Positions 46,418 through 56,565 of a stretch of DNA of 64,000 nt are shown piece after piece. The stretch is taken from assembly GCF_021602585.1 (NCBI RefSeq), contig NZ_BQIP01000007.1, positions 124,001-188,000 of the forward strand. Reading direction: 5' to 3'. This DNA comes from Pseudomonas faucium (GTDB lineage: Bacteria > Pseudomonadota > Gammaproteobacteria > Pseudomonadales > Pseudomonadaceae). Both the position numbers and the translations under genes were made by a program. Numbering within the stretch: the first letter of the stretch is position 1; each line of letters begins with the position of its first letter. Under the pieces are notes generated by a model. It was not told the origin of the DNA, ran no database searches, and saw nothing but the letters and a program-made list of their open reading frames with translations.

Positions 46418-48415
46418 TCAGTCTTCCAGCAGCTCTTCGGCGGTGCCCAGGATGTTCTCCAGGGTGAAGCCAAACTCTTCGAACAACGCAGGTGCCGGCG
46501 CCGACTCACCGTAGGTGGTCATGCCGATGACACGGCCTTCCAGGCCGACGTACTTGTACCAGAAGTCGGCGTGGGCAGCTTCGATGGCGATACGCGCGCC
46601 CACTTCGACCGGCAGCACGGACTGCTTGTAGCCGGCGTCCTGGGCGTCGAACACGCTGGTGCAGGGCATCGACACGACGCGCACGTTGCGGCCTTGCTCG
46701 GCCAGCTTGGCATGCGCCTGAACGGCCAGGCCCACTTCGGAACCGGTGGCGATCAGGATCAGCTCAGGCTCGCCGGCGCAGTCCTTGAGCACGTAGCCGC
46801 CGCGGCTGATGTCGGCGATCTGCTGGGCGTCGCGCGCCTGGTGCTGCAGGTTCTGGCGCGAGAAGATCAGCGCCGAAGGGCCGTCGTTGCGCTCCAGGGC
46901 GTGCTTCCAGGACACGGCCGACTCGACCGCGTCGGCTGGGCGCCAGGTGTCCAGATTCGGGGTGCTGCGCAGGCTGGTCAGCTGCTCGATCGGCTGGTGG
47001 GTCGGGCCGTCTTCGCCCAGGCCGATGGAGTCGTGGGTGTACACATGGATCACGCGCTGCTTCATCAGCGCCGACATGCGCACCGCGTTGCGGGCGTATT
47101 CCATGAACATCAGGAAGGTCGCGCCGTAAGGCACCAGGCCGCCGTGCAGGGCAACGCCGTTCATGATCGCGGTCATGCCGAACTCGCGCACGCCGTAGAA
47201 CACGTAGTTGCCGCTGGCGTCGTTGGCTTCGATGCCCTTGCAACCTTTCCACAGGGTCAGGTTGGAGCCGGCCAGGTCGGCCGAGCCGCCGAGGAACTCA
47301 GGCAGCAGGGGGCCGAAGGCGTTCAGGGTGTTCTGGCTGGCTTTACGGCTGGCGATGGTCTCGCCCTTGGCCGCCACTTCATTGATGTAGGCCTGGGCCT
47401 TTTCGCTGAAGTCGGCCGGCAGCTCGCCGCTGTCACGGCGCTTGAACTCGGCAGCCAGCTCCGGGTGGGCCTTGGCGTAGGCGTCGAAGCGCTGGTTCCA
47501 GTCGGCTTCGACCTGGGCACCGGCGGCCTTGGCATCCCACTCGGCGTAGATGTCGGCGGGGATTTCGAACGGGCCGTGGTTCCAGTTCAGTTCCTTGCGG
47601 GCCAGGGCGATTTCGTCGTTGCCCAGCGGAGCGCCGTGGCAGTCTTCCTTGCCCTGCTTGTTCGGCGAGCCGAAGCCGATGATGGTCTTGCAGCAGATCA
47701 GGGTCGGGCGGTCGCTCTTGCGCGCCGTCTCGATGGCCATCTTGATCTCTTCGGCATCGTGGCCGTCGACGTTGCGGATCACCTGCCAGTTGTAAGCTTC
47801 GAAGCGTGCCGGGGTGTTGTCGGTGAACCAGCCGTGCACTTCGCCGTCGATGGAGATGCCGTTGTCATCGTAGAAGGCAACCAGCTTGTTCAGGCCCAGG
47901 GTGCCGGCCAGCGAGGCGACTTCGTGGGAGATGCCTTCCATCATGCAGCCGTCGCCGAGGAACACATAGGTGTTGTGGTCGACGATGTTGTGGCCTTCGC
48001 GGTTGAACTGGGCAGCCAGTACCTTCTCAGCCAGGGCAAAGCCTACGGCGTTGGCCAGGCCCTGGCCCAGCGGGCCGGTGGTGGTTTCAACGCCTGGGGT
48101 GTAGCCGTATTCCGGGTGGCCCGGGGTGCGGCTGTGCAGTTGGCGGAAGCCTTTGATGTCATCGATGGTGACGTCGTAGCCGGTCAGGTGCAGCAGCGAG
48201 TAGATCAGCATCGAGCCGTGGCCGTTGGACAGCACGAAGCGGTCACGGTCAGCGAATTTCGGGTTGCTCGGGTTGTGCTTCAGATAGTCGCGCCAAAGCA
48301 CTTCAGCGATATCCGCCATGCCCATGGGGGCACCTGGGTGGCCGCTGTTAGCCTTTTGCACGGCATCCATGCTGAGGGCACGAATGGCGTTGGCACGTTC
48401 ACGACGGCTGGGCAT
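46418..48415 (-). CDS. tktA: Transketolase
   Basis: A 665-residue thiamine-diphosphate enzyme. It has [23 protein letters not shown] at the N terminus, the ThDP/Mg motif [26 protein letters not shown], and the transketolase signature [13 protein letters not shown]. It moves two-carbon units between sugar phosphates in the pentose phosphate pathway and supplies erythrose 4-phosphate to Epd, encoded next. AGGAG lies 8 nt before the ATG. It diverges from the SahR-like gene. Confidence 0.97.
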   Translation of the reverse strand: MPSRRERANAIRALSMDAVQKANSGHPGAPMGMADIAEVLWRDYLKHNPSNPKFADRDRFVLSNGHGSMLIYSLLHLTGYDVTIDDIKGFRQLHSRTPGHPEYGYTPGVETTTGPLGQGLANAVGFALAEKVLAAQFNREGHNIVDHNTYVFLGDGCMMEGISHEVASLAGTLGLNKLVAFYDDNGISIDGEVHGWFTDNTPARFEAYNWQVIRNVDGHDAEEIKMAIETARKSDRPTLICCKTIIGFGSPNKQGKEDCHGAPLGNDEIALARKELNWNHGPFEIPADIYAEWDAKAAGAQVEADWNQRFDAYAKAHPELAAEFKRRDSGELPADFSEKAQAYINEVAAKGETIASRKASQNTLNAFGPLLPEFLGGSADLAGSNLTLWKGCKGIEANDASGNYVFYGVREFGMTAIMNGVALHGGLVPYGATFLMFMEYARNAVRMSALMKQRVIHVYTHDSIGLGEDGPTHQPIEQLTSLRSTPNLDTWRPADAVESAVSWKHALERNDGPSALIFSRQNLQHQARDAQQIADISRGGYVLKDCAGEPELILIATGSEVGLAVQAHAKLAEQGRNVRVVSMPCTSVFDAQDAGYKQSVLPVEVGARIAIEAAHADFWYKYVGLEGRVIGMTTYGESAPAPALFEEFGFTLENILGTAEELLED

Positions 48416-48587
48416 CGCTTATCTCCTGGGGCTTGAATAGGTGGTGTTACGAAAAAGGCGGCCATTTTCGCCCACAGGCGGGCCCCGGGGCAATGACGTA
48501 TGGTCGCAGTTGGGTATTTTTCCTGTGATTGGCCGCCAAAGCGGGTGAAAACCGGGAATCCACAGCGACCACCGCACCCGCCCATCA

Positions 48588-48615
48588 GCCAATATCAAAA
48601 CTTTTTGATATTGGC
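48588..48615. promoter_or_regulatory. 28-bp near-perfect palindrome, candidate SahR operator
   Basis: GCCAATATCAAAA (48588-48600), CT, TTTTGATATTGGC (48603-48615): two perfect 13-bp arms with a 2-bp centre. It lies 38 bp before the ArsR-methyltransferase gene and directly in front of a possible -35 box. Its symmetry fits a dimeric ArsR-type regulator and suggests autoregulation of the sahR-metK pair. It lacks the G+C and T-tail of a terminator. Confidence 0.7.
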
Positions 48616-48616
48616 C

Positions 48617-48645
48617 TTGCGAGGGCAACGATGCCTGTCTAGACT
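48617..48645 (+). promoter_or_regulatory. Candidate promoter of the sahR-metK operon
   Basis: TTGCGA (48617-48622) and TAGACT (48640-48645) with a 17-bp spacer, four of six matches each. Initiation near 48652 would give an almost leaderless mRNA, in line with the lack of a Shine-Dalgarno sequence before the ATG at 48654. The palindrome abuts the -35. Confidence 0.4.
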
Positions 48646-48653
48646 GCCGGCCC

Positions 48654-49634
48654 ATGAATCAGCGTGCGCAATCGATCCCGCCCCAGCAAAGTGACACCCT
48701 GGCTGCCCTGTGCAAAGCCAGCGGCGACGAGCTGCGCCTGAATGTTCTGCGGGTGCTGGCCAGCGATTCGTTCGGCGTGCTGGAGCTGGCGCAGATCTTC
48801 GACATCGGCCAGTCGGGCATGAGCCACCACCTCAAGGTGCTGGCCCAGGCCGAGCTGGTGGCCACGCGCCGCGAAGGCAACGCCATCTTCTACCGCCGCG
48901 CCCTGCCCCATGGCCGCCTGCACACGGCGCTGCTCGACGAGGTCGACGAGCTGGCCCTGGCCCAGGATGTCCAGGCCCGCATCGCGCAGATCCAGCAACG
49001 CCGCGCCGCCACCAGCCAGGACTTCTTCCTGCGTGTGGAAGAGAAGTTCCGCGCCCAGCAAGACCTGATCGCCGGCTTGCCGCAGTACCGCGAAAGCCTG
49101 CTGACACTGCTCGACACGCTGAATTTTGCGCCCAGCGCCAGTGCGCTGGAAGTCGGCCCCGGTGACGGCGGTTTTCTGCCCGACCTGGCCCGGCGCTTTG
49201 CCCGCGTCACCGCCCTGGACAACAGCCCGACCATGCTCGAGCTGGCGCGCCAGGTGTGCGAGCGCGAAGGCTTGAATAATGTAAACCTGCAGTTGGCCGA
49301 TGCACTGGGTGCAACGGATGTGGAAGCCGACTGCGTTGTGCTGAACATGGTGCTGCACCATTTCAGCGACCCGGCCCTGGCCCTGCGCCTTTTGGCCAAA
49401 CGGGTGAAAGCGGGCGGGAGCCTGCTGGTCACCGAACTGTGCAGCCATGACCAGGGGTGGGCGCGCGATGCCTGCGGCGACCTCTGGCTGGGCTTCGAAC
49501 AGGACGACCTGGCCCGTTGGGCCAATGCGGCCGGGCTGGCCCTCGGGGACAGCCTCTACGTGGGCTTGCGTAACGGTTTCCAGATACAGGTCCGCCATTT
49601 TCAGCGGACGACTGGCGACACACACCATCGGTAA
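48654..49634 (+). CDS. sahR: ArsR-type regulator fused to a SAM-dependent methyltransferase domain (SahR-like)
   Basis: A 326-residue protein. The N-terminal ArsR winged helix spans about 14-84 (recognition helix region IFDIGQSGMSHHLKVLAQAEL). A class I methyltransferase domain (about 140-320) has motif I ALEVGPGDGGF (residues 164-173) and an acidic ribose contact in VTALDNSP. Such fusions are described in Proteobacteria as SahR, which senses S-adenosylhomocysteine and controls SAM-cycle genes. metK begins 19 bp downstream and a perfect palindrome lies upstream, which fits this role. Whether it methylates anything is unknown. Confidence 0.85.
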   Translation: MNQRAQSIPPQQSDTLAALCKASGDELRLNVLRVLASDSFGVLELAQIFDIGQSGMSHHLKVLAQAELVATRREGNAIFYRRALPHGRLHTALLDEVDELALAQDVQARIAQIQQRRAATSQDFFLRVEEKFRAQQDLIAGLPQYRESLLTLLDTLNFAPSASALEVGPGDGGFLPDLARRFARVTALDNSPTMLELARQVCEREGLNNVNLQLADALGATDVEADCVVLNMVLHHFSDPALALRLLAKRVKAGGSLLVTELCSHDQGWARDACGDLWLGFEQDDLARWANAAGLALGDSLYVGLRNGFQIQVRHFQRTTGDTHHR

Positions 49635-49653
49635 ATTTTAGGAACCCGTCGAG

Positions 49654-50844
49654 ATGAGCGAATACTCCCTTTTCACCTCCGAGTCCGTGTCCGAAGGGCA
49701 TCCGGACAAGATCGCCGACCAGATTTCTGACGCGGTCCTGGACGCCATCATCGCCCAGGACAAGTACGCCCGCGTGGCATGCGAAACCCTGGTCAAGACC
49801 GGTGTCGCCATCATCGCCGGCGAAGTCACCACCTCGGCCTGGGTCGACCTGGAAGAGCTGGTGCGCAAGGTCATCATCGACATCGGCTACAACAGCTCCG
49901 ACGTCGGCTTCGACGGCGCCACCTGCGCCGTGATGAACATCATCGGCAAGCAGTCGGTGGACATCGCCCAGGGCGTTGACCGCTCCCGCCCGGAAGACCA
50001 GGGCGCCGGCGACCAGGGCCTGATGTTCGGCTACGCCAGCAACGAAACCGACGTGCTGATGCCAGCACCGATCTGCTTCTCGCACCGCCTGGTCGAGCGC
50101 CAGGCCGAAGCGCGCAAGTCCAAGCTGCTGCCTTGGCTGCGCCCGGATGCCAAGTCGCAGGTCACCTGCCGCTATGAAAACGGCAAGGTCGTGGGGATCG
50201 ACGCGGTCGTGCTGTCGACCCAGCACAACCCTGAAGTGTCGCAAAAAGACCTGCAGGAAGCGGTGATGGAGCTGATCGTCAAGCACACCCTGCCTGCCGA
50301 ACTGCTGCACAAGGACACCCAGTACCACATCAACCCGACCGGCAACTTCATCATCGGTGGCCCAGTGGGCGACTGCGGCCTGACCGGCCGCAAGATCATC
50401 GTCGACAGCTACGGCGGCATGGCTCGCCACGGTGGTGGCGCGTTCTCCGGCAAGGACCCGTCCAAGGTCGACCGTTCCGCTGCCTACGCCGGCCGCTACG
50501 TGGCCAAGAACATCGTTGCCGCAGGCCTGGCCGAGCGTTGCGAGATCCAGGTGTCCTACGCCATCGGCGTGGCCCAGCCGACCTCCATCTCGATCAACAC
50601 CTTCGGCACCGGCAAGGTGTCCGACGCGAAGATCGTCCAGCTGGTGCGCGAGTGCTTCGACCTGCGCCCATACGCGATCACCACCATGCTCGACCTGCTG
50701 CACCCGATGTATCAGGAAACCGCTGCCTACGGCCACTTCGGCCGCACCCCGCAGCAGAAGACTGTCGGCGACGACACCTTCACCACCTTCACCTGGGAGC
50801 GCACCGACCGCGCCCAGTCGCTGCGTGACGCTGCCGGCCTGTAA
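49654..50844 (+). CDS. metK: S-adenosylmethionine synthetase
   Basis: A 396-residue enzyme. It has [20 protein letters not shown] (ATP/methionine site), [12 protein letters not shown], and the phosphate loop [19 protein letters not shown]. It forms SAM from methionine and ATP. It follows the SahR-like gene by 19 bp, so expression is likely tied to that regulator's operator. A strong terminator follows. Confidence 0.98.
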   Translation: MSEYSLFTSESVSEGHPDKIADQISDAVLDAIIAQDKYARVACETLVKTGVAIIAGEVTTSAWVDLEELVRKVIIDIGYNSSDVGFDGATCAVMNIIGKQSVDIAQGVDRSRPEDQGAGDQGLMFGYASNETDVLMPAPICFSHRLVERQAEARKSKLLPWLRPDAKSQVTCRYENGKVVGIDAVVLSTQHNPEVSQKDLQEAVMELIVKHTLPAELLHKDTQYHINPTGNFIIGGPVGDCGLTGRKIIVDSYGGMARHGGGAFSGKDPSKVDRSAAYAGRYVAKNIVAAGLAERCEIQVSYAIGVAQPTSISINTFGTGKVSDAKIVQLVRECFDLRPYAITTMLDLLHPMYQETAAYGHFGRTPQQKTVGDDTFTTFTWERTDRAQSLRDAAGL

Positions 50845-50866
50845 GGCTCCTGCAGGCGTAAACAAA

Positions 50867-50898
50867 AGCCCCTGCCGAGCGATCGGCAGGGGCTTTTT
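50867..50898 (+). terminator. Rho-independent terminator of metK
   Basis: AGCCCCTGCCGA-GCGA-TCGGCAGGGGCT with a T5 tail, and AAAA on the opposite flank, 22 bp after the metK stop. It separates metK from ligB. Confidence 0.93.
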
Positions 50899-50956
50899 CG
50901 TGACATATCGGCTGACAACTGCATTCGGCAGGCCCCGGGGCACTTGCCTAGGCTGA

Positions 50957-52687
<1,731 letters not shown>

Positions 52688-52713
52688 GTTTTCACAAAAA
52701 TATCGGCCTGAAA

Positions 52714-52772
52714 TGCCTTGGTTTGTTCTAGAAAAGTCCAACAAGGGTTCCTAAATCGGCAAAACCAAGGCA
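52714..52772. repeat. Inverted repeat upstream of the DUF1090 gene
   Basis: TGCCTTGGTTT (52714-52724) and AAACCAAGGCA (52762-52772), perfect 11-bp arms 37 bp apart, between the ligB stop and the DUF1090 start. It could be a weak terminator of ligB, an operator, or an mRNA leader stem. No T-tail follows. Confidence 0.5.
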
Positions 52773-52819
52773 GCATTTGCCACAACTTTTTGCTGCCCCG
52801 CCCCGTCAAGGAGGCCCTG

Positions 52820-53212
52820 ATGAAACGTATTTCCACCCTCGTTCTGCTGGCAACACTCGGTCTGGCCGCAGGTGTCGCGCAGGCTGCCCAACCGGATGAG
52901 GGTCTGACTGGCTGCGCCGCCAAGCGCAGCGCCATCGAGAACCAGCTGAAGATCGCCCGCGAGCACGGCAACAGCAACCAGGTCGCGGGCCTGGAACAAG
53001 CGCTGCGCGGCGTCGACAACTGCACCGACGCGAGCCTGCGCAAAGAGCGCGAGCAAAAGGTGCTGGATGCCCGCCATGAAGTCGCCCAGCGCGAGAAGGA
53101 CCTGAAGAAGGCCGAGAAGAAAGGCGATTCGGAAAAGATCAACAAGCGCAAGGACAAGCTGGCCGAGTCGCGCAAGGAACTGCAGGAAGCGGTCGACGAA
53201 CTCGACCGTTGA
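52820..53212 (+). CDS. DUF1090 periplasmic protein (YqjC-like)
   Basis: A 130-residue secreted protein. Its signal peptide (MKRISTLVLLATLGLAAGVA, cut after AQA) precedes a two-Cys segment (GCAAK, DNCTDAS) and a long charged helical region (KVLDARHEVAQREKDLKKAE, KINKRKDKLAESRKELQE) likely to form a coiled coil. Function is unknown; the family is found in the envelope of Gammaproteobacteria. AAGGAGG lies 6-7 nt before the ATG. Confidence 0.85.
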   Translation: MKRISTLVLLATLGLAAGVAQAAQPDEGLTGCAAKRSAIENQLKIAREHGNSNQVAGLEQALRGVDNCTDASLRKEREQKVLDARHEVAQREKDLKKAEKKGDSEKINKRKDKLAESRKELQEAVDELDR

Positions 53213-53228
53213 TCGCCCTGAGGGCCTC

Positions 53229-53251
53229 ATCGCCGGCAAGCCGGCTCCCAC
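53229..53251. repeat. Single REP, family A
   Basis: ATCGCCGGCAAGCCGGCTCC plus CAC between the convergent DUF1090 and cytochrome genes. A small GCCC-TGA-GGGC stem precedes it. Confidence 0.85.
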
Positions 53252-53311
53252 ACGTTCACCACCCGGGTTCAGGCCTGCGGTGAACGGGTTGGATGAGGCC
53301 CTCACAGCTGA

Positions 53312-53758
53312 TCAATGATTGCGGAATTCGGTATGGCACGCCTTGCAGGCAGCCTCGACCTTGTCCATCGGCCCTTTCAACTGCGCAGCGTCGAGCGGCT
53401 GGCTGCGCGTCACCTCGACCAGTTCGCCGGTGACGCCTTCCAGCGCCTGGGCAAGCTCATGGAAGCGCGCCTGGCGCTGCCACACTTCGGGCCGCGCACT
53501 GCTGTTGCCGTCATCCTGCACCTGAGGGAAGTGCTGCCAGGGCTCGTGGGCCAGGGCGTCCAGCGTCAGCGCACCGTCGGCGAACTTGCTGGCGTCGAAC
53601 GGCAGGCGCCCGCGCAGCATGCCACCCATGTCCTCGCTGGTCTTGAGCATGTCCTTGAAGATGGCCTTGCGCTTGCCCAGTGGCGAGTTCGGGTCGACCC
53701 GGTCACAGGCGGTCAGGGCAAGGGCGGCGAGCAGTACTACGGTCAATCGCTTGAACAT
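53312..53758 (-). CDS. Cytochrome c' family protein with a lipoprotein signal
   Basis: A 148-residue protein. The C-terminal haem motif is CKACH (Cys138, Cys141, His142) as in cytochrome c', a four-helix haem protein that binds NO or oxygen. The N terminus MFKRLTVVLLAALALTACDR ends in a lipobox (LTAC, Cys18), so the protein is probably lipid-anchored, whereas most cytochromes c' are soluble. The long frame upstream of 53758 is a shadow of mltA. It diverges from mltA. Confidence 0.8.
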   Translation of the reverse strand: MFKRLTVVLLAALALTACDRVDPNSPLGKRKAIFKDMLKTSEDMGGMLRGRLPFDASKFADGALTLDALAHEPWQHFPQVQDDGNSSARPEVWQRQARFHELAQALEGVTGELVEVTRSQPLDAAQLKGPMDKVEAACKACHTEFRNH

Positions 53759-53875
53759 CACGGTCTCTTGGGCCTCGCAAATGGGCGGCCAGTATCGCCG
53801 CCTGCCAGGCAAAGACCAATAGCCACATAAAAAACAGGGGTGAATCTTCATGTTCGCCCCCACAGGAACCCACCG

Positions 53876-55027
53876 ATGAAATCTGCCCTGCGCCACCTGG
53901 CCTGGACACTCCCGGCCCTGGCCCTGCTGGCGGGCTGCAACGGCGGCGAAAGCGCCAAGCCCGAGCCGCATGCCATCGCCACCTACGCCCCCGCCACCTG
54001 GAACGACCTGCCCAAGGTCAGCGACAGCGAGCTGCTGGCAGGCTTCGATGCCTGGCGAGTGGGCTGCGAAAAACTCAAGCGTGACCCGGTGTGGGCCGCC
54101 ACCTGCGAAGCTGCGCAAGGCATTCCCGAAGATGCCACCCAGGTACGCGCCTTCCTGCAGCAGCAACTGCAGGTCTACGGCCTGCGTTCTGCCGAAAACA
54201 ACGCCAATGGCCTGATCACCGGTTACTACGAGCCGGTCTACCCAGGCAGCCTCAAGCGCACCGAAAAGGCCCAGGTGCCGGTGTATGGCATCCCCGATGA
54301 CATGATTGTCGTCGACCTTGCGAGCATCTACCCCGAACTCAAGGGCAAGCGCCTGCGGGGCCGTATCGAAGGGCGCGTGCTCAAGCCCTACGACACTGCC
54401 GAAGTGATCTACCGCGATGGCGCCAAGGCACCGGTGCTGGCCTGGCTCACCGACCCGATGGACCTGCAGTTCCTGCAGATTCAAGGTTCGGGGCGCGTGC
54501 AACTGGCTGATGGCCGCCAATTGCGCCTGGGTTATGCCGACCAGAACGGCCACCCCTACCGGCCGATCGGCCGCTGGCTGATCGAGCAGGGCCAGCTGAA
54601 GAAAGAAGACGTGAGCATGGGCGCCATCCACGCCTGGGCCCAGGCCAACCCGCAACGGGTACCGGAACTGCTGGCCAGCAACCCCAGCTACGTGTTCTTC
54701 AGCACCCGCCCCGACAGCAACGAGGGCCCACGCGGCTCGCTCAACGTGCCGCTGACGGCAGGCTACAGCGTTGCCATCGACCGCAAGGTGATCCCGCTGG
54801 GCAGTTTGCTGTGGTTGTCCACCACGCGCCCGGACGGCACGCCGGTGGTGCGGCCGGTGGGGGCTCAGGATACGGGTGGGGCCATTACTGGCGAGGTGCG
54901 CGCGGACCTGTTCTGGGGCACCGGGCCGCAGGCTGGGGAACTGGCGGGGAACATGAAGCAGCAGGGGCAGATCTGGATGCTGTGGCCCAAAGGCCAGCCG
55001 CTGCCTGACGTGCCGAAGGTTCTGTAG
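53876..55027 (+). CDS. mltA: Membrane-bound lytic murein transglycosylase A
   Basis: A 383-residue lipoprotein. The signal ends in lipobox LAGC (Cys20). The MltA domain has NGLITGYYEPVYPGSLKRT, FLQIQGSGRVQLADG, and a C-terminal 3D domain with QDTGGAITGEVRADLFWG (Asp332 and Asp344), one of which is the catalytic acid of the family. It cuts peptidoglycan to 1,6-anhydromuropeptides. The ATG at 53876 has AGGA 9 nt upstream. Confidence 0.94.
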   Translation: MKSALRHLAWTLPALALLAGCNGGESAKPEPHAIATYAPATWNDLPKVSDSELLAGFDAWRVGCEKLKRDPVWAATCEAAQGIPEDATQVRAFLQQQLQVYGLRSAENNANGLITGYYEPVYPGSLKRTEKAQVPVYGIPDDMIVVDLASIYPELKGKRLRGRIEGRVLKPYDTAEVIYRDGAKAPVLAWLTDPMDLQFLQIQGSGRVQLADGRQLRLGYADQNGHPYRPIGRWLIEQGQLKKEDVSMGAIHAWAQANPQRVPELLASNPSYVFFSTRPDSNEGPRGSLNVPLTAGYSVAIDRKVIPLGSLLWLSTTRPDGTPVVRPVGAQDTGGAITGEVRADLFWGTGPQAGELAGNMKQQGQIWMLWPKGQPLPDVPKVL

Positions 55028-55042
55028 AGCTGCAGTGGCCGC

Positions 55043-55124
55043 ATCGCCGGCAAGCCGGTTCCCACAGGGTCGCCCCAGGCCTCACGCCTGATGAACTACC
55101 TGTGGGAGCCGGCTTGCCGGCGAT
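55043..55124. repeat. REP pair, family A (inverted)
   Basis: Copies at 55043-55065 (variant AAGCCGGTTCCCAC) and 55102-55124, between the convergent mltA and MAPEG genes. Confidence 0.87.
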
Positions 55125-55139
55125 GAAGCCACCTCGATT

Positions 55140-55526
55140 TCAGATCGAAACCACGAAGAACGACACGATCAACGCCAACCCGGCAAACCACACCAGCGAG
55201 CGCAACGCCGCCCAGTCCGCCAGGTAGCAGATGATGTAGAGCAAGCGGCTGGTGATGTACATCACCGCCAGCACATCCTGGGTCACCTGTTCGGCATTGC
55301 CGACCACATCCGCCACCAGCACCGCCGCCGCGAATGCCGGAAACGCTTCATAGCTGTTCTGCTGCGCAGCATGGGCACGGCGTGGCAACCCGGACAGCGT
55401 GTCGAGGAAGGCGCGCGGGTCGTGATTGTCCTTCAGGCCGAAACGGCCGCTGGCGACCTTGGCGATCAGCGCACAGAAAGGCGGCAGCACCAGCGCGATC
55501 AGGATGCACCACAGGGCAACGGTCAT
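55140..55526 (-). CDS. MAPEG family membrane protein
   Basis: A 128-residue protein with four hydrophobic helices. It has the MAPEG-type segment RRAHAAQQNSYEAFPAFAAAVL and then MYITSRLLYIICYLADWAALRS. Eukaryotic relatives conjugate or isomerise eicosanoids with glutathione; the bacterial role is unknown. Two in-frame ATGs compete: 55526 stands 8 nt after AAGGAG and is chosen, while 55532 is only 2 nt from it. Confidence 0.83.
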   Translation of the reverse strand: MTVALWCILIALVLPPFCALIAKVASGRFGLKDNHDPRAFLDTLSGLPRRAHAAQQNSYEAFPAFAAAVLVADVVGNAEQVTQDVLAVMYITSRLLYIICYLADWAALRSLVWFAGLALIVSFFVVSI

Positions 55527-55553
55527 GCTCATGACTCCTTGTACGAAAATGGG

Positions 55554-56387
55554 TTAGAGCTTCATCACCAGCATGCCTGCCAGGACCAGCCCGCAAGCTA
55601 GGAGTCTCGGCCCGCCAAAAGGTTCTTTGAGGTAGCGCATGCCCAGCAGCACCACCAGCACCACGCTCAGTTCACGCAGCGCCGCCGCCTCGGCCACCGA
55701 GCCCAGGTGCATGGCCCACAGCACCAGCGCATAGCTGAGCAGCACGCACAACCCCACCGCCAGGCCCAGCCGCCATTGCGTACGCCAGAACAGTACGAAC
55801 GGCGCCAGCCGCGCCACACTGGCCAACAGCGGAAAAGGCCAGGCGCTGAGCAAGGTCAGCCAGACCAGGTAGTCCCAGGGCTTGCCCCACAGCCGCACGG
55901 CCTGCCCGTCGAACCAGGTGTAGCAACCGATGCACAAGCCGATCAGTGCCACCACCGGCAGCATCGACCAGGGCAGCCGGTCCCCGCCGCCGCCCTGCCA
56001 CAACAGGCAGGCCATGCCGCAAGGGATCAGCAGGATGCCGATGATCTGCTGCTGGCTCAGCGACTCGCCGGCGAACGCCAGGGTCAGCCCCAGCACCACC
56101 AGCGGCGACAGCCCGCGCATCAGAGGATAGACCAGGCCCAGGTCGCCGACCCGGTAGGCCTGGATCAGCAAGAAGCGATAGAGCTGCTCGGCCAGTGCCG
56201 AGGCCAGCAGCCACGGCCAGATCTCGGCCGGCGGGAACTCTGTGAAGGCCACGGCGCACACCGCGAAGGCCAGTGCCACGGTATCCATGCTGGCGATGAC
56301 CAACAGGCGCTCGCCGCTGAATTTGATCAGGGTGTTCCACGTCGCGTGCAGCAGGGCGGCGATCAGGACCAGGGAAGTTGCCAACAC
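55554..56387 (-). CDS. DMT superfamily (EamA) permease
   Basis: A 277-residue membrane protein with ten hydrophobic segments in two EamA halves (LIAALLHATWNTLIKFSGE; LGSVAEAAALRELSVVLVVL). Such proteins export or import metabolites. The start is a GTG at 56387 with AAGGAG 8 nt upstream. The MAPEG gene follows after 27 bp and is probably co-transcribed. It diverges from the antiporter gene. Confidence 0.8.
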   Translation of the reverse strand: MLATSLVLIAALLHATWNTLIKFSGERLLVIASMDTVALAFAVCAVAFTEFPPAEIWPWLLASALAEQLYRFLLIQAYRVGDLGLVYPLMRGLSPLVVLGLTLAFAGESLSQQQIIGILLIPCGMACLLWQGGGGDRLPWSMLPVVALIGLCIGCYTWFDGQAVRLWGKPWDYLVWLTLLSAWPFPLLASVARLAPFVLFWRTQWRLGLAVGLCVLLSYALVLWAMHLGSVAEAAALRELSVVLVVLLGMRYLKEPFGGPRLLACGLVLAGMLVMKL

Positions 56388-56565
56388 GCGGGGAGCTCCT
56401 TGCAGTCAGAGCGGGCAACGATACAACGCTTCAGGCCCGGAAAGCGCGATGGAACGAAAAGAACAAATCTGGTCAAACCTGTGTCCCGAAACCATCGCCA
56501 GGTCATCAAACAACTGCCCGATGCCATTCGGGTACGACTTGGAAGCCATTGTTACAGGATTCGGG

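Noticed and set aside
53759-54655. Open frame upstream of the cytochrome c' start
   Set aside because: It is antisense to mltA; the signal peptide marks the true start at 53758.
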